Shown here: positions 8,063 through 16,666 of the stretch, in pieces
Position numbering within the stretch: the first letter of the stretch is position 1
Layout of the letters: each line of letters begins with the position of its first letter
Assembly (NCBI RefSeq): GCF_025244765.1
Contig: NZ_CP104209.1
Location: 682,001 to 746,000, forward strand
Source of the DNA: Empedobacter stercoris
GTDB taxonomy: Bacteria > Bacteroidota > Bacteroidia > Flavobacteriales > Weeksellaceae
DNA length: 64,000 nucleotides
Reading direction: 5' to 3'
Notes under the pieces: model-generated
What the model saw: only the letters and a program-made list of their open reading frames with translations
Told to the model about the DNA's origin: nothing
Database searches by the model: none
Position numbers and translations under genes: made by a program

Positions 8063-8857
8063 TTAAACTCCCGAACTATATCCTTTCATAATTCCACGAT
8101 CACTTGAATTAATAAAACTCAAGATCTCTTCACGATAATGTGAATCTGGGAATTTTTCTAAGATTTGTTCTACAGCTTGAGATACATTATTTTTTTGTTG
8201 ATATAAAATTCTGTAGATTCCTTGAATTTCAAAAATTTCTTCTGAAGAGAAACCTTTTCTCCTTAATCCAATTGCATTAACACCAGCATAAGCGACAGGA
8301 TTTTTTGCAGCTTTTACATATGGTGGCACATCTTTACGAATTTGTGTTGCTCCAGCCACAAAAGCATGTTCTCCAATTTTTGTAAACTGATGTACAGCAC
8401 TATACCCTCCTATAAAAGCGTAATCTCCAACTTCTATATGTCCTGCTAAACCAACGGCGTTAACAATCACAACATTGTTTCCAACAACACAATCATGTGC
8501 AATGTGAGCTGTTGCCATAATCAAGCAATTATCACCAATTTTGGTATATCCTAAAGCGTTTGTTCCTTTGTTTACTGTAACACATTCACGAATTGTGGTA
8601 TTGTCACCGATATAAGTGAAAGTTTTTTCACCTCCATATTTTAAATCTTGGGGCTCACCAGAAATTACTGTACCTGGATAAATTTTACAATTTTTCCCAA
8701 TACGAGCTCCTGACATAATTGTTACATTAGGACCAATCCATGTTCCTTCACCAATTTCCACATCTTCGTAAACAGAAGAAAAGGGGCTTATAGTAACATT
8801 TTCACCTATTATTGCAGTTGGATGAACATATGCCATCGGATAATTCATAACTTCCAT
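8063..8857 (-). CDS. lpxA: UDP-N-acetylglucosamine acyltransferase LpxA
   Basis: A 264-residue left-handed beta-helix protein built of hexapeptide repeats (IGENVT, IGEGTW, IGPNVT, and so on). AHIAHDC holds the catalytic histidine at about H121, equivalent to His125 of the E. coli enzyme. The C-terminal alpha-helical part (GLRRKGFSSEEIFEIQGIYRIL) is the LpxA-specific tail. It transfers the first 3-hydroxyacyl chain to UDP-GlcNAc at the start of lipid A synthesis in the cytosol. It lies 9 bases after lpxC/fabZ. Confidence 0.97.
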   Translation of the reverse strand: MEVMNYPMAYVHPTAIIGENVTISPFSSVYEDVEIGEGTWIGPNVTIMSGARIGKNCKIYPGTVISGEPQDLKYGGEKTFTYIGDNTTIRECVTVNKGTNALGYTKIGDNCLIMATAHIAHDCVVGNNVVIVNAVGLAGHIEVGDYAFIGGYSAVHQFTKIGEHAFVAGATQIRKDVPPYVKAAKNPVAYAGVNAIGLRRKGFSSEEIFEIQGIYRILYQQKNNVSQAVEQILEKFPDSHYREEILSFINSSDRGIMKGYSSGV

Positions 8858-8866
8858 TTCTTTAAA

Positions 8867-10255
8867 TTATTCTTTTGTAATAACTGCCATCATTTCTGCT
8901 TCCACAGCGATTTGATTGTTTACATATCCAATTCCTTGCATATGAACGATTCCTCTTCTAATTGGTTCTACCAACTCTAACTTAAACACAATTGTATCTC
9001 CTGGGATAATTTTACGTTTAAACTTGGCTCCTTCAATTTTCATGAAGTAAGTAGAATAATCCTGAGGATTTTCAAGTTCACCTAAAATTAATAAACCTCC
9101 TAATTGTGCCATTGCTTCAATTTGTAATACACCTGGCATTACTGGTTCTTTTGGAAAATGTCCTACAAAAAATGGTTCGTTCATTGTTACATTTTTCACA
9201 CCGATCAAGCCAGTTGCTGTTTTAGAAATCACCTTGTCAATCAGTAAAAATGGAGGACGATGAGGTAATAGTTTCATGATATCATTGATATCATAAACTG
9301 GGTCAGCTGTTAAATCAAATTCAGGAACTTTGTTACGTTGTGCTAATTTGATTTGTTTGCTTAATTTTTTTGCAAAATTTGTATTGGTGTGATGTCCAGG
9401 TTTTGTGGCAATAATTTTAGCCTTTAACTTCTTTCCTACTAAAGCTAAATCTCCCACAACATCTAATAATTTGTGACGAGCAGCTTCGTTTGGATAGTGT
9501 AAAGTCAAGTGATCTAAAATTCCATTTGGACGTATAGAAACATTATCTCTATTAAAAGCTTTACAAAGTTTTTCTTTCGTTTCTGGCGTAATTTCTTTGT
9601 CAACATAAACAATTGCATTGTCTAAATCTCCACCTTTTACTAAACCAGCTTCTAACAATTGTTCTAACTCATGTAAAAAACAGAACGTTCTTGCTTGAGA
9701 GATATCTTGTTTGAAATTTTTTATAGACGATAATGTCGCATTTTGAGTTCCTAAAACCTTAGTTCCAAAATCAACCATTGCCGTAACTTGATATTCATCT
9801 GCTGGAATTGCAGTGATTTCTGATCCTGTTTCTGGATCTACGTAAGTTACAATTTCTTTAATTCTATAATATTCTCTGTCTTTGTCTTGTTCAACAATTC
9901 CTGCAGATTCTATTGCTTCTACAAAAAAACGTGAAGAACCGTCCATAATTGGAGGTTCTGCATTGTCGATTTCAATGTAACAGTTATCAATATCCATACC
10001 TACCAAAGCCGCCAAAACGTGCTCAGTTGTATGTACTTTAACTCCCTTCTTTTCTAAAGTTGTTCCTCTCGCTGTACTCACAACATATTGTGCATCTGCT
10101 TCTACTTGAGGTTGACCTTCTAAATCTGTTCTAACAAATACAAATCCTGTATCCGGTTCAGCTGGTTTAAATGTTAAGGTAACAAATTTACCTGTATGTA
10201 AGCCAACACCTTTTAGAACGGCTTCATTCGCTAAAGTTTTTTGTTTATCAGACAT
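8867..10255 (-). CDS. lpxC/fabZ: Bifunctional LpxC deacetylase / FabZ dehydratase
   Basis: The product has 462 residues. The N-terminal ~310 residues are LpxC, the zinc deacetylase that commits to lipid A. H79 (TTEHVLA) and the ILDHLTLH and KPGHHTN motifs provide the metal and catalytic residues. The last ~145 residues are FabZ, a 3-hydroxyacyl-ACP dehydratase, with LLPHRPPFLLID and GHFPKEPVMPGVLQIEAMAQ. This fusion is a known trait of Bacteroidota and puts the step that competes for 3-hydroxyacyl-ACP on the same chain. It sits between lpxD and lpxA with very short gaps. Confidence 0.97.
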   Translation of the reverse strand: MSDKQKTLANEAVLKGVGLHTGKFVTLTFKPAEPDTGFVFVRTDLEGQPQVEADAQYVVSTARGTTLEKKGVKVHTTEHVLAALVGMDIDNCYIEIDNAEPPIMDGSSRFFVEAIESAGIVEQDKDREYYRIKEIVTYVDPETGSEITAIPADEYQVTAMVDFGTKVLGTQNATLSSIKNFKQDISQARTFCFLHELEQLLEAGLVKGGDLDNAIVYVDKEITPETKEKLCKAFNRDNVSIRPNGILDHLTLHYPNEAARHKLLDVVGDLALVGKKLKAKIIATKPGHHTNTNFAKKLSKQIKLAQRNKVPEFDLTADPVYDINDIMKLLPHRPPFLLIDKVISKTATGLIGVKNVTMNEPFFVGHFPKEPVMPGVLQIEAMAQLGGLLILGELENPQDYSTYFMKIEGAKFKRKIIPGDTIVFKLELVEPIRRGIVHMQGIGYVNNQIAVEAEMMAVITKE

Positions 10256-10261
10256 TAACTT

Positions 10262-11287
10262 TTACTTTTGTTTGTTCTCTTTTTCTAATTTATCGATTCG
10301 TTTCACAATTTCTGGAAACTTTCTAAAATGTACGTATGCTTTTCTAAAGCTTGTCGCTTCTATTGCTGGTGAACCATACATTTGCGTTTTGCTTTCTACA
10401 TCTCCGTTAATACCACTCTGAGCTTGCACTTGTACAAAATCTCCGATAGTCAAATGACCTGCGATACCAACTTGACCTCCAACCATACAATTGCGTCCAA
10501 TTTTGGTAGAACCTGCCACTCCACTTTGCGAAGCTATAACAGTATTCTCTCCTATTTGAACATTATGAGCAATTTGAATTTGATTATCTAATTTTACTCC
10601 TTTACGAATAATTGTAGATCCCATTGTTGCTCTATCTATCGTTGATCCTGCTCCAATTTCGACATTATCTTCAATCAAAACATTTCCTATTTGAGGAATT
10701 TTTTCAAAAGATCCATCTGGATTTGGTGCAAAACCGAAGCCATCAGCTCCAATTACAACGTTAGAATGAATGATGCAATTCTGACCAATTTCACATTCCT
10801 CATACACTTGTACACCTGAATGTAAAACGGTATTATCTCCAATCGTTACGTAATCTCCAATCGTTACATTTGGATATATTTTCACATTATTCCCAATCGA
10901 AACGTTAGCTCCAATATAAGAAAAACTTCCAACATATACATTATCTCCTAATTGGGCAGTAGAATTTACTTTTGTATATTCTTCTATTCCAACTTTATTA
11001 TTTTTTATGGTATTGTAATAGTGTAATAATTGTGTAAACGCTTGATAAGCATCTTCCACAATAATTAAGGTAGAAGATATTGAATCTGTCGCTACAAAAT
11101 CTTTACTCACAATTACAATAGAAGCATTAGTTGAATAGATAAAATGTTCGTATTTCGGATTTGCTAAAAACGAAATCGAACCTTCTTTTCCCTCCTCTAT
11201 CTTTGATAGTGTGGAAACCTCTACATTTGCATTACCTTTTACGGTTCCTTGCAATAATTGTGCAATCTCTGCAGCTTTAAACTTCAT
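10262..11287 (-). CDS. lpxD: UDP-3-O-acylglucosamine N-acyltransferase LpxD
   Basis: ATG 11287 gives 341 residues. An upstream TTG at 11296 would add only three. The N-terminal uridine-binding domain ([23 protein letters not shown]) is followed by hexapeptide beta-helix repeats. [13 protein letters not shown] contains the family's catalytic-region GADGFG, and a short C-terminal helical tail follows. It adds the N-linked 3-hydroxyacyl chain after LpxC. The gene is 6 bases before lpxC/fabZ in one operon. Confidence 0.97.
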   Translation of the reverse strand: MKFKAAEIAQLLQGTVKGNANVEVSTLSKIEEGKEGSISFLANPKYEHFIYSTNASIVIVSKDFVATDSISSTLIIVEDAYQAFTQLLHYYNTIKNNKVGIEEYTKVNSTAQLGDNVYVGSFSYIGANVSIGNNVKIYPNVTIGDYVTIGDNTVLHSGVQVYEECEIGQNCIIHSNVVIGADGFGFAPNPDGSFEKIPQIGNVLIEDNVEIGAGSTIDRATMGSTIIRKGVKLDNQIQIAHNVQIGENTVIASQSGVAGSTKIGRNCMVGGQVGIAGHLTIGDFVQVQAQSGINGDVESKTQMYGSPAIEATSFRKAYVHFRKFPEIVKRIDKLEKENKQK

Positions 11288-11374
11288 AGTCTGCAAAACT
11301 AATAATTATTCTTAAATTTATAAAATGATTATATAAGATATTTAACTTTTTTGTCAAATTCTTTAAATCAATCC

Positions 11375-12589
11375 TTATACACTATGATAGTGATATTTTG
11401 TAATTTCTTGTCCCAAAAATTGCGTTAACAAACTTTTTCCGGAACAAGATAATTCTTTAACATCACCATTCTTATATAAAACCTTAATTGGACTTTTTGA
11501 TTTTTCGTACGGAACTATTTTAATTGTTGTCTGCTCCACAAAATAGCTTGCATCCTCAATTTCTAAAGCTTCTTTTACTCTATTCTTTTCAAGCAAAATT
11601 TCTTCATCAGTCAATTTATTATCCATTAAATAGGATTTTGGTAACGTTCGCTGAATGATATTTTTTGATAATTTACTTAAAATAAAATCATCGTGATATT
11701 GCCATTCTTTAATTGCTGATAACACATCCGAATCATCTAAATGCGTAAATATTTCTAAACCTTCTTTTGATAAACTTCCACTTTCATTATCTTCTAAAAA
11801 ATACTTAAAAGCTGAAGTTGCAAACAAATTTTCACCTTTTCGTGTCATCTCTTTTGCTCTTCTTAATACATTAATCAAAAAATTTTCGGCTGTAAAAGAT
11901 TTTTTGTGCATGTACACTTGCATATACATAAACATACGCGCCATCAAAAACTTTTCGACAGAAGGAATTCCTTTGGCTTCAATCACCAACTCATTATCCG
12001 AAACATTCATCATCGAGATAATTCGTTCTGGATTAATATTTCCTTCTACAACACCAGAATAAAAACTATCTCGTTTCAAATAATCCATACGATCGCAATC
12101 CAATTGACTCGAAACCAATTGCGTTAAAAACTTTTTTGGATATTGTCCTTTAAAAATTTGAATAGCTAACGTTAATTTTTGATCAAAAATTTGATTTAAT
12201 TCTTCCATCAAACGAAGCGAAATTTCTTCGTGATGAGAACCATTAATAATCGAATGTTCAAGAGAATGTGAAAAAGGACCATGTCCCAAATCATGCAAAA
12301 GGATGGCTATCAACGCCGCATTCTCTTCTTCGGAAGTTATTTCAACGTTTTTTCTTTTAAGGATATTTAGGGCTTTTTGCATCAAATGCATACAACCTAA
12401 AGCGTGATGAAAACGAGAATGTCTTGCACCAGGATACACCATTTCAGTCAATCCTGTTTGCGAAATTCTACGAAGTCGTTGAAAATATGGATGTTGAATA
12501 ATCTGATAAATAAGCTCGTTTGGAATCGTTATAAATCCATGAACTGGATCATTTACTATTTTCAACTTATTATTGTTTAATGGATTCAA
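11375..12589 (-). CDS. HD-domain phosphohydrolase (dNTPase/SAMHD1-like)
   Basis: The product has 404 residues. It opens NDPVHGFITIP and carries the HD metal site in HSRFHHALG, LLHDLGHGPFSH and the later SQLDCDRMDYL. This is the domain family of deoxynucleoside triphosphate triphosphohydrolases and SAMHD1, so hydrolysis of a nucleotide phosphate ester is likely, but the substrate is unknown. No in-frame ATG is near the domain start, so TTG 12589 is the probable start; a TATCTTTG box lies 18 bases upstream. It is the first gene of the lpx-efp run, 87 bases before lpxD, and may share its transcript. Confidence 0.88.
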   Translation of the reverse strand: MNPLNNNKLKIVNDPVHGFITIPNELIYQIIQHPYFQRLRRISQTGLTEMVYPGARHSRFHHALGCMHLMQKALNILKRKNVEITSEEENAALIAILLHDLGHGPFSHSLEHSIINGSHHEEISLRLMEELNQIFDQKLTLAIQIFKGQYPKKFLTQLVSSQLDCDRMDYLKRDSFYSGVVEGNINPERIISMMNVSDNELVIEAKGIPSVEKFLMARMFMYMQVYMHKKSFTAENFLINVLRRAKEMTRKGENLFATSAFKYFLEDNESGSLSKEGLEIFTHLDDSDVLSAIKEWQYHDDFILSKLSKNIIQRTLPKSYLMDNKLTDEEILLEKNRVKEALEIEDASYFVEQTTIKIVPYEKSKSPIKVLYKNGDVKELSCSGKSLLTQFLGQEITKYHYHSV

Positions 12590-12606
12590 ACGTACAATTT
12601 TGTTAA

Positions 12607-12614
12607 CAAAGATA
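12607..12614 (-). promoter_or_regulatory. Candidate -7 box (TATCTTTG) for the HD-lpx-efp operon
   Basis: The minus strand reads TATCTTTG 18 bases before the TTG start at 12589. This supports the use of that start and places the operon promoter in the divergent region shared with porX. Confidence 0.6.
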
Positions 12615-12705
12615 TAAATTTTTACCCATTCTAAAGAGTACTTTGATCAGAAAGAAACGTTTTTATAAAATATTTTTCTTTAAAATCATTTTTGGAATTA
12701 TTTAT

Positions 12706-12746
12706 GCTAAAAAAACAACGCAAATTTTAGCAAAACTCCTGTTTTG
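12706..12746. repeat. Two adjacent small hairpins in the porX / HD intergenic region
   Basis: GCTAAAA (12706-12712) pairs with TTTTAGC (12725-12731). The next six bases form CAAAAC (12731-12736), a TCCT loop and GTTTTG (12741-12746). The pair sits 40 bases upstream of the porX -7 box. Function is unknown, and a protein-binding site is as likely as an RNA structure. Confidence 0.4.
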
Positions 12747-12785
12747 TTTAACATACAATTTAGATGTTAACATTTCTGTTATCGC

Positions 12786-12793
12786 TATATTTG
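12786..12793 (+). promoter_or_regulatory. Candidate -7 box (TATATTTG) for porX
   Basis: TATATTTG lies 51 bases before ATG 12845. No TTG at the usual 17-21 base spacing is visible. Confidence 0.5.
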
Positions 12794-12844
12794 GAAGAAT
12801 TCTGATAGTAGAAAAATCATAATAAAAAATATAAATTATTACAA

Positions 12845-14398
12845 ATGGCTATAAAAATTTTATGGATTGACGATGAAATCGATTTATTGAAACCGCACCA
12901 ACTTTTTTTAGAGAAAAAGGGATACGATACGACAATGATAAACAACGCAACGGATGCGTTAGAAGTGATTGAAAAAGAAAATTTTGTAGCGGTTTTAATC
13001 GATGAAAATATGCCAGGGTTAAGCGGCTTAGAAGCTTTGCCAAAAATCAAAGAAATCCGCCCAAATCTTCCCGTTATTATGGTCACAAAAAGTGAGGAAG
13101 AACATATTATGGAAGATGCAATTGGTGCACATATTTCAGATTATTTGATTAAACCTGTTAACCCAAATCAGATCTTATTAAGTTTAAAAAAGATTTTGGA
13201 TGCTTCTAAAATTATTTCCGAAAAAACAGTTATCAATTACCAACAAGAATTCAGAAATATTACGATGGATATGATGAATGCGCGTGATTTTGAAGATTGG
13301 CAAGAGATTTATAAAAAATTGGTTTATTGGGAACTTGAATTAGAAAATATTGAAGATACTGCTTTAACGCAAATCATCGAAAATCAAAAAAGTGAAGCCA
13401 ATGCAGCTTTTTTTAAATTCATTGAACGTAATTACGAAGATTGGTTACATGATGACGAAGATCGCCCTGTTTTATCGCACACAGTTTTTAATCAATTGGT
13501 TCGCCCACAATTAGGGAAAGACAAAAATGTATTATTGATAATGGTGGACAATTTACGCTATGATCAATGGAAAGTGATTGAACCTATTTTTAATCGTTAT
13601 TATAATTCTGAAAACGAAAATCTATATTACAGTATTTTGCCGTCAGCAACACAATATGCAAGAAATGCATTCTTTTCGGGACTGATGCCACTTGAAATTG
13701 AGAAAAAATATCCTCAGTATTGGTTAAATGACACCGATGAAGGAAACAAAAATATGCACGAAAAAGAATTGTTAGGAGAACAATTAAAACGTCTTGGATT
13801 GGGAGATCTTACATACAATTATTTCAAAATTTTAAATTCTGATTTTGAGAAAAAAATTGCAGATGATTTTAACAATTACAAAAACAATAATCTGAATGTT
13901 ATCGTCTATAACTTTATTGATATTTTATCGCATGCGAAAACTGATAATCGTATTGTAGGCGAAATGATTCGAGACGACAAAACCTATCGTTCAATTACAA
14001 AACATTGGTTTGAAAATTCGTATTTAATGGAAATTGTAAAAAAAGCGGCTCAAAACAAGATGAAAATTATTGTAACAACCGATCATGGAACAATTTACGT
14101 GAAAGAGCCAACAAAAGTCATTGGAGATAAAGAAGCAAGTACCAACCTACGTTACAAATTAGGGAAACAATTGCAATATGATCCAAAAGATGTTTTGGCA
14201 GTTGATCAACCAGAAAAATTCCTTTTACCTAAGGTTAATGTTACGTCAAAGTATATCTTTGCAAAAGAAAATTTATTTTTAACGTATCCAAAAAATTACA
14301 ATCATTTCGTTAATTATTACAAGAATACTTACCAACATGGTGGAATTTCGTTAGAAGAAATAATTATACCAATGGTTGTTTTAACACCAAAAAATTAA
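12845..14398 (+). CDS. porX: PorX-type response regulator with PglZ domain
   Basis: The product has 517 residues. The receiver domain (about 1-120) has the acidic pair D9/D10, phosphoacceptor Asp53 in LIDENMPG, and the K of LIKPV. A helical linker follows. From about 150 to the end is a PglZ domain of the alkaline phosphatase superfamily, with metal-site motifs MVDNLRYDQW, TTDHGTIYV and QHGGISLEE. In Porphyromonas and Flavobacterium PorX, with the PorY kinase, controls type IX secretion. The PglZ domain of PorX has been shown to act on phosphodiester bonds. It starts an operon with tsaE and ald, one base apart from tsaE. Confidence 0.93.
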   Translation: MAIKILWIDDEIDLLKPHQLFLEKKGYDTTMINNATDALEVIEKENFVAVLIDENMPGLSGLEALPKIKEIRPNLPVIMVTKSEEEHIMEDAIGAHISDYLIKPVNPNQILLSLKKILDASKIISEKTVINYQQEFRNITMDMMNARDFEDWQEIYKKLVYWELELENIEDTALTQIIENQKSEANAAFFKFIERNYEDWLHDDEDRPVLSHTVFNQLVRPQLGKDKNVLLIMVDNLRYDQWKVIEPIFNRYYNSENENLYYSILPSATQYARNAFFSGLMPLEIEKKYPQYWLNDTDEGNKNMHEKELLGEQLKRLGLGDLTYNYFKILNSDFEKKIADDFNNYKNNNLNVIVYNFIDILSHAKTDNRIVGEMIRDDKTYRSITKHWFENSYLMEIVKKAAQNKMKIIVTTDHGTIYVKEPTKVIGDKEASTNLRYKLGKQLQYDPKDVLAVDQPEKFLLPKVNVTSKYIFAKENLFLTYPKNYNHFVNYYKNTYQHGGISLEEIIIPMVVLTPKN

Positions 14399-14803
14399 AT
14401 GGAATTTATCATTCATAATTTAGACGAATTACCCGAAGTTGCAAATCAAATAATAGATCAGCTTCACTATAAATTAATCACTTTCGAAGGAGAAATGGGA
14501 GCTGGAAAAACAACTTTTATTAAAACGTTTGTAAAAGCTTTGGGAACAAGAGACGAAATATCGAGTCCTACTTTTTCGATTGTAAACGAATATGATACCG
14601 ACAAAGGAAAGGTTTTTCATTTTGATTTTTATCGTCTAAATCATGAAGATGAAGCACTAGATTTTGGTATTGAAGAGTATTTATATTCTGATCAATATTG
14701 TTTGATGGAATGGCCAAATAAAATTGCTAACTTTATACCTGATGAGCATCATAGCATTACAATAGAAAATGTAGATGGAGTTCGTCATTTAAATTTTAGC
14801 TAA
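14399..14803 (+). CDS. tsaE: tRNA threonylcarbamoyladenosine biosynthesis ATPase TsaE
   Basis: A 134-residue protein with Walker A GEMGAGKTTF at residues 31-40, the switch SSPTFSIVNEY, and the C-terminal LMEWPNKI motif typical of TsaE. It drives the TsaB-TsaD-TsaE complex that makes t6A at position 37 of ANN-decoding tRNAs. The start directly abuts the porX stop, implying coupled translation. Confidence 0.95.
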   Translation: MEFIIHNLDELPEVANQIIDQLHYKLITFEGEMGAGKTTFIKTFVKALGTRDEISSPTFSIVNEYDTDKGKVFHFDFYRLNHEDEALDFGIEEYLYSDQYCLMEWPNKIANFIPDEHHSITIENVDGVRHLNFS

Positions 14804-14809
14804 TACAAT

Positions 14810-16015
14810 ATGGACGGAAAAAATATTTTCACGCCGTTTTCTCAAGGAGAACTTATTCCTCAACCCGAGCGTTTAGAGATTCCTCATAAGAAAGAGCGCT
14901 TCGATATTGGAATTCCAAAAGAAACAAATAATCAAGAAAAACGAATTTGTCTTTCTCCTGATGCAGTCGAAATTTTAGTCAATAACGGACATCAAGTAAC
15001 GATTGAAACTGGAGCAGGAGAAGGTGCAAATTACTCAGATAAAGAATATTCAGAAGCTGGTGCGCAGATTTCTTACAATACGCAATCCGTTTTCGAAAAA
15101 CCAATTATTCTAAAAGTAGGCCCACTTACATTAGAAGAAATTGATTGGGTAAAACCCCATGCATTAATCATTTCTTCTGTACCTACCAACACGTTGAAAC
15201 GTGAATATTTTCAGAAACTTATCGCAAAACGTGTAGATGCTGTAGGTTTTGAGTTTATTCGTGATGAACAAAATCATTTACCTGTCGTTCGTTTATTAAG
15301 TGAAATTGCAGGAACTACGGCTATTTTGGTAGCGAGTGAATTGATGTCTTCAACAAATGTTGGGAATGGTATTTTAATGGGAGGCGTTACTGGAGTACGA
15401 CCAACAGAAGTTGTTATTCTTGGAGCAGGAACTGTTGCTGAAAATGCAACAAGAACTGCTTTAGGTTTGGGCGCTTCGGTTCGAGTTTTTGACAATTCAT
15501 TGACGAGATTAAGACGTTTACAACAAAATATTGGTCAACGCGTTTCCACTTCGACATTAGATCCTAAAGAATTAGGAAAAGCTTTAAGACGATGCGATTT
15601 AGCAATTGGAGCACTTCGTGGCGAAACACGTACACCATGTGTCGTTACTGAAATGATGGTTCAAAATATGAAAGCTGGCGCTGTTATTATTGATGTTAGT
15701 ATAGATCAAGGTGGATGCTTTGAAACTTCAGAGTTGACAACACATGATCAACCAATCATTATAAAGAATGATATCATTCATTATGCCGTTTCTAATATCA
15801 CTTCTCGCGTTGCACGTACGTCTACTAAAGCGTTGAGTAATTATTTTTTATCCTATTTATTTCAAATATCAGAAGAATCTGGTTTTGCAAATGTGGTACA
15901 AACGGATAAAACTATAAGAAATGGCGTATATTTGTACAAAGGAAGAATTGTAAAAAAGAACTTATGTGACTGGTTTGATTTACCATTTCACGACATTAAT
16001 TTATTGATCATATGA
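14810..16015 (+). CDS. ald: Alanine dehydrogenase (AlaDH/PNT family)
   Basis: The product has 401 residues. The N-terminal half has IGIPKETNNQEKRICLSPDAV, the family's substrate-domain opening. The NAD-binding half has VVILGAGTVAENATRTALGLG and VRVFDNSLTRLRRLQ. The C-terminal VIIDVSIDQGGCFETSE motif is characteristic of alanine dehydrogenase. It interconverts L-alanine and pyruvate plus ammonia using NAD. It is slightly longer than the ~370-residue enzymes of Firmicutes, with extra residues at the N-terminus, as in other Bacteroidota. The stop overlaps the next start as ATGA. Confidence 0.9.
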   Translation: MDGKNIFTPFSQGELIPQPERLEIPHKKERFDIGIPKETNNQEKRICLSPDAVEILVNNGHQVTIETGAGEGANYSDKEYSEAGAQISYNTQSVFEKPIILKVGPLTLEEIDWVKPHALIISSVPTNTLKREYFQKLIAKRVDAVGFEFIRDEQNHLPVVRLLSEIAGTTAILVASELMSSTNVGNGILMGGVTGVRPTEVVILGAGTVAENATRTALGLGASVRVFDNSLTRLRRLQQNIGQRVSTSTLDPKELGKALRRCDLAIGALRGETRTPCVVTEMMVQNMKAGAVIIDVSIDQGGCFETSELTTHDQPIIIKNDIIHYAVSNITSRVARTSTKALSNYFLSYLFQISEESGFANVVQTDKTIRNGVYLYKGRIVKKNLCDWFDLPFHDINLLII

Positions 16016-16392
16016 CGTTTACGCAAAGATTTATGAAGTATATGATGGGAGTAGGAATTGGGATGGTTTTCGTCGCAATGGCGTTTGGTCCACGCGCATT
16101 CTCATGTAATTACTTTCCAAATGCAAGAGTTTTGGACGAAGCTTATTCTAAAAGATTATCGATTTCACCAGAAGCACAAGCATTTATGAAAACTGAAAAT
16201 TTAGATTCTACATTTTTGAAAAAAGAATTATTCAAAAGAAGTAAAGTTGATTTTGATAACTCTAAAAAAGATCAAGTTCCATGTAGAGAATATTTAGCAA
16301 ATTACAAAAGCAAAGACAATTCTAAAGATTATGACTTCGTTCTTGAGATTTGTAAAGAAGATTCGAAATTAGTTTCTATTGAGAAAAAATAG
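16012..16392 (+). CDS. Small exported/membrane-anchored protein, probably DUF4258 family
   Basis: A 126-residue protein with a hydrophobic N-terminal segment (MGVGIGMVFVAMAFGP) that could be an uncleaved anchor or signal. The rest is polar, with Cys in FSCNYFPN, VPCREYLA and LEICKE. I recall small DUF4258-type proteins next to ald in flavobacteria, which fits this gene, but I cannot check it here. It overlaps ald by 4 bases, so translation is coupled, and a strong terminator follows. The role is unknown. Confidence 0.75.
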   Translation: MTFTQRFMKYMMGVGIGMVFVAMAFGPRAFSCNYFPNARVLDEAYSKRLSISPEAQAFMKTENLDSTFLKKELFKRSKVDFDNSKKDQVPCREYLANYKSKDNSKDYDFVLEICKEDSKLVSIEKK

Positions 16393-16394
16393 AT

Positions 16395-16427
16395 AAAAAA
16401 AATCCCTTCATCTGAAGGGATTTTTTT
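16395..16427. terminator. Terminator after the porX-tsaE-ald operon
   Basis: AATCCCTTCA (16401-16410) pairs with TGAAGGGATT (16413-16422), with flanking A and T runs that make it bidirectional. Confidence 0.92.
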
Positions 16428-16439
16428 ATTAGATTATTT

Positions 16440-16577
16440 TTAATTTACAAATTTCAATATTGTTAAAACGATTACAAATATTAAAATTGCTACAATTATT
16501 ACGTCTTTAAACTGTACTTTTTTTGTGCCGAATTCCACATTACGATTCAGGCTGCTTTTTCTTTTATTGGGTTGCAT
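16440..16577 (-). CDS. 45-residue single-pass membrane protein
   Basis: ATG 16577 opens a 45-codon frame ending in TAA at 16440-16442. The first 25 residues are basic and polar (MQPNKRKSSLNRNVEFGTKK), and the rest is one membrane segment (VIIVAILIFVIVLTILKF). A TAAATTTG box is 18 bases upstream and a bidirectional terminator follows, so it is a complete transcription unit. The orientation is probably positive-inside. I do not recognise the family. Confidence 0.6.
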   Translation of the reverse strand: MQPNKRKSSLNRNVEFGTKKVQFKDVIIVAILIFVIVLTILKFVN

Positions 16578-16595
16578 GGGTTGATATTGTTACTA

Positions 16596-16603
16596 CAAAT
16601 TTA
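16596..16603 (-). promoter_or_regulatory. Candidate -7 box (TAAATTTG) for the 45-residue protein
   Basis: The minus strand reads TAAATTTG 18 bases before ATG 16577, supporting that this small frame is a real gene. Confidence 0.5.
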
Positions 16604-16666
16604 AACAATTTATTTAAATATCATACCATTAAATCTTCGTAAAATAGTTTACTTAAATAAGATAGC

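Noticed and set aside
12845-14398. PglZ domain as a sign of a BREX or Pgl phage-defence locus
   Set aside because: No other BREX or Pgl genes are nearby, and the receiver plus PglZ architecture is that of PorX, a regulator of type IX secretion.
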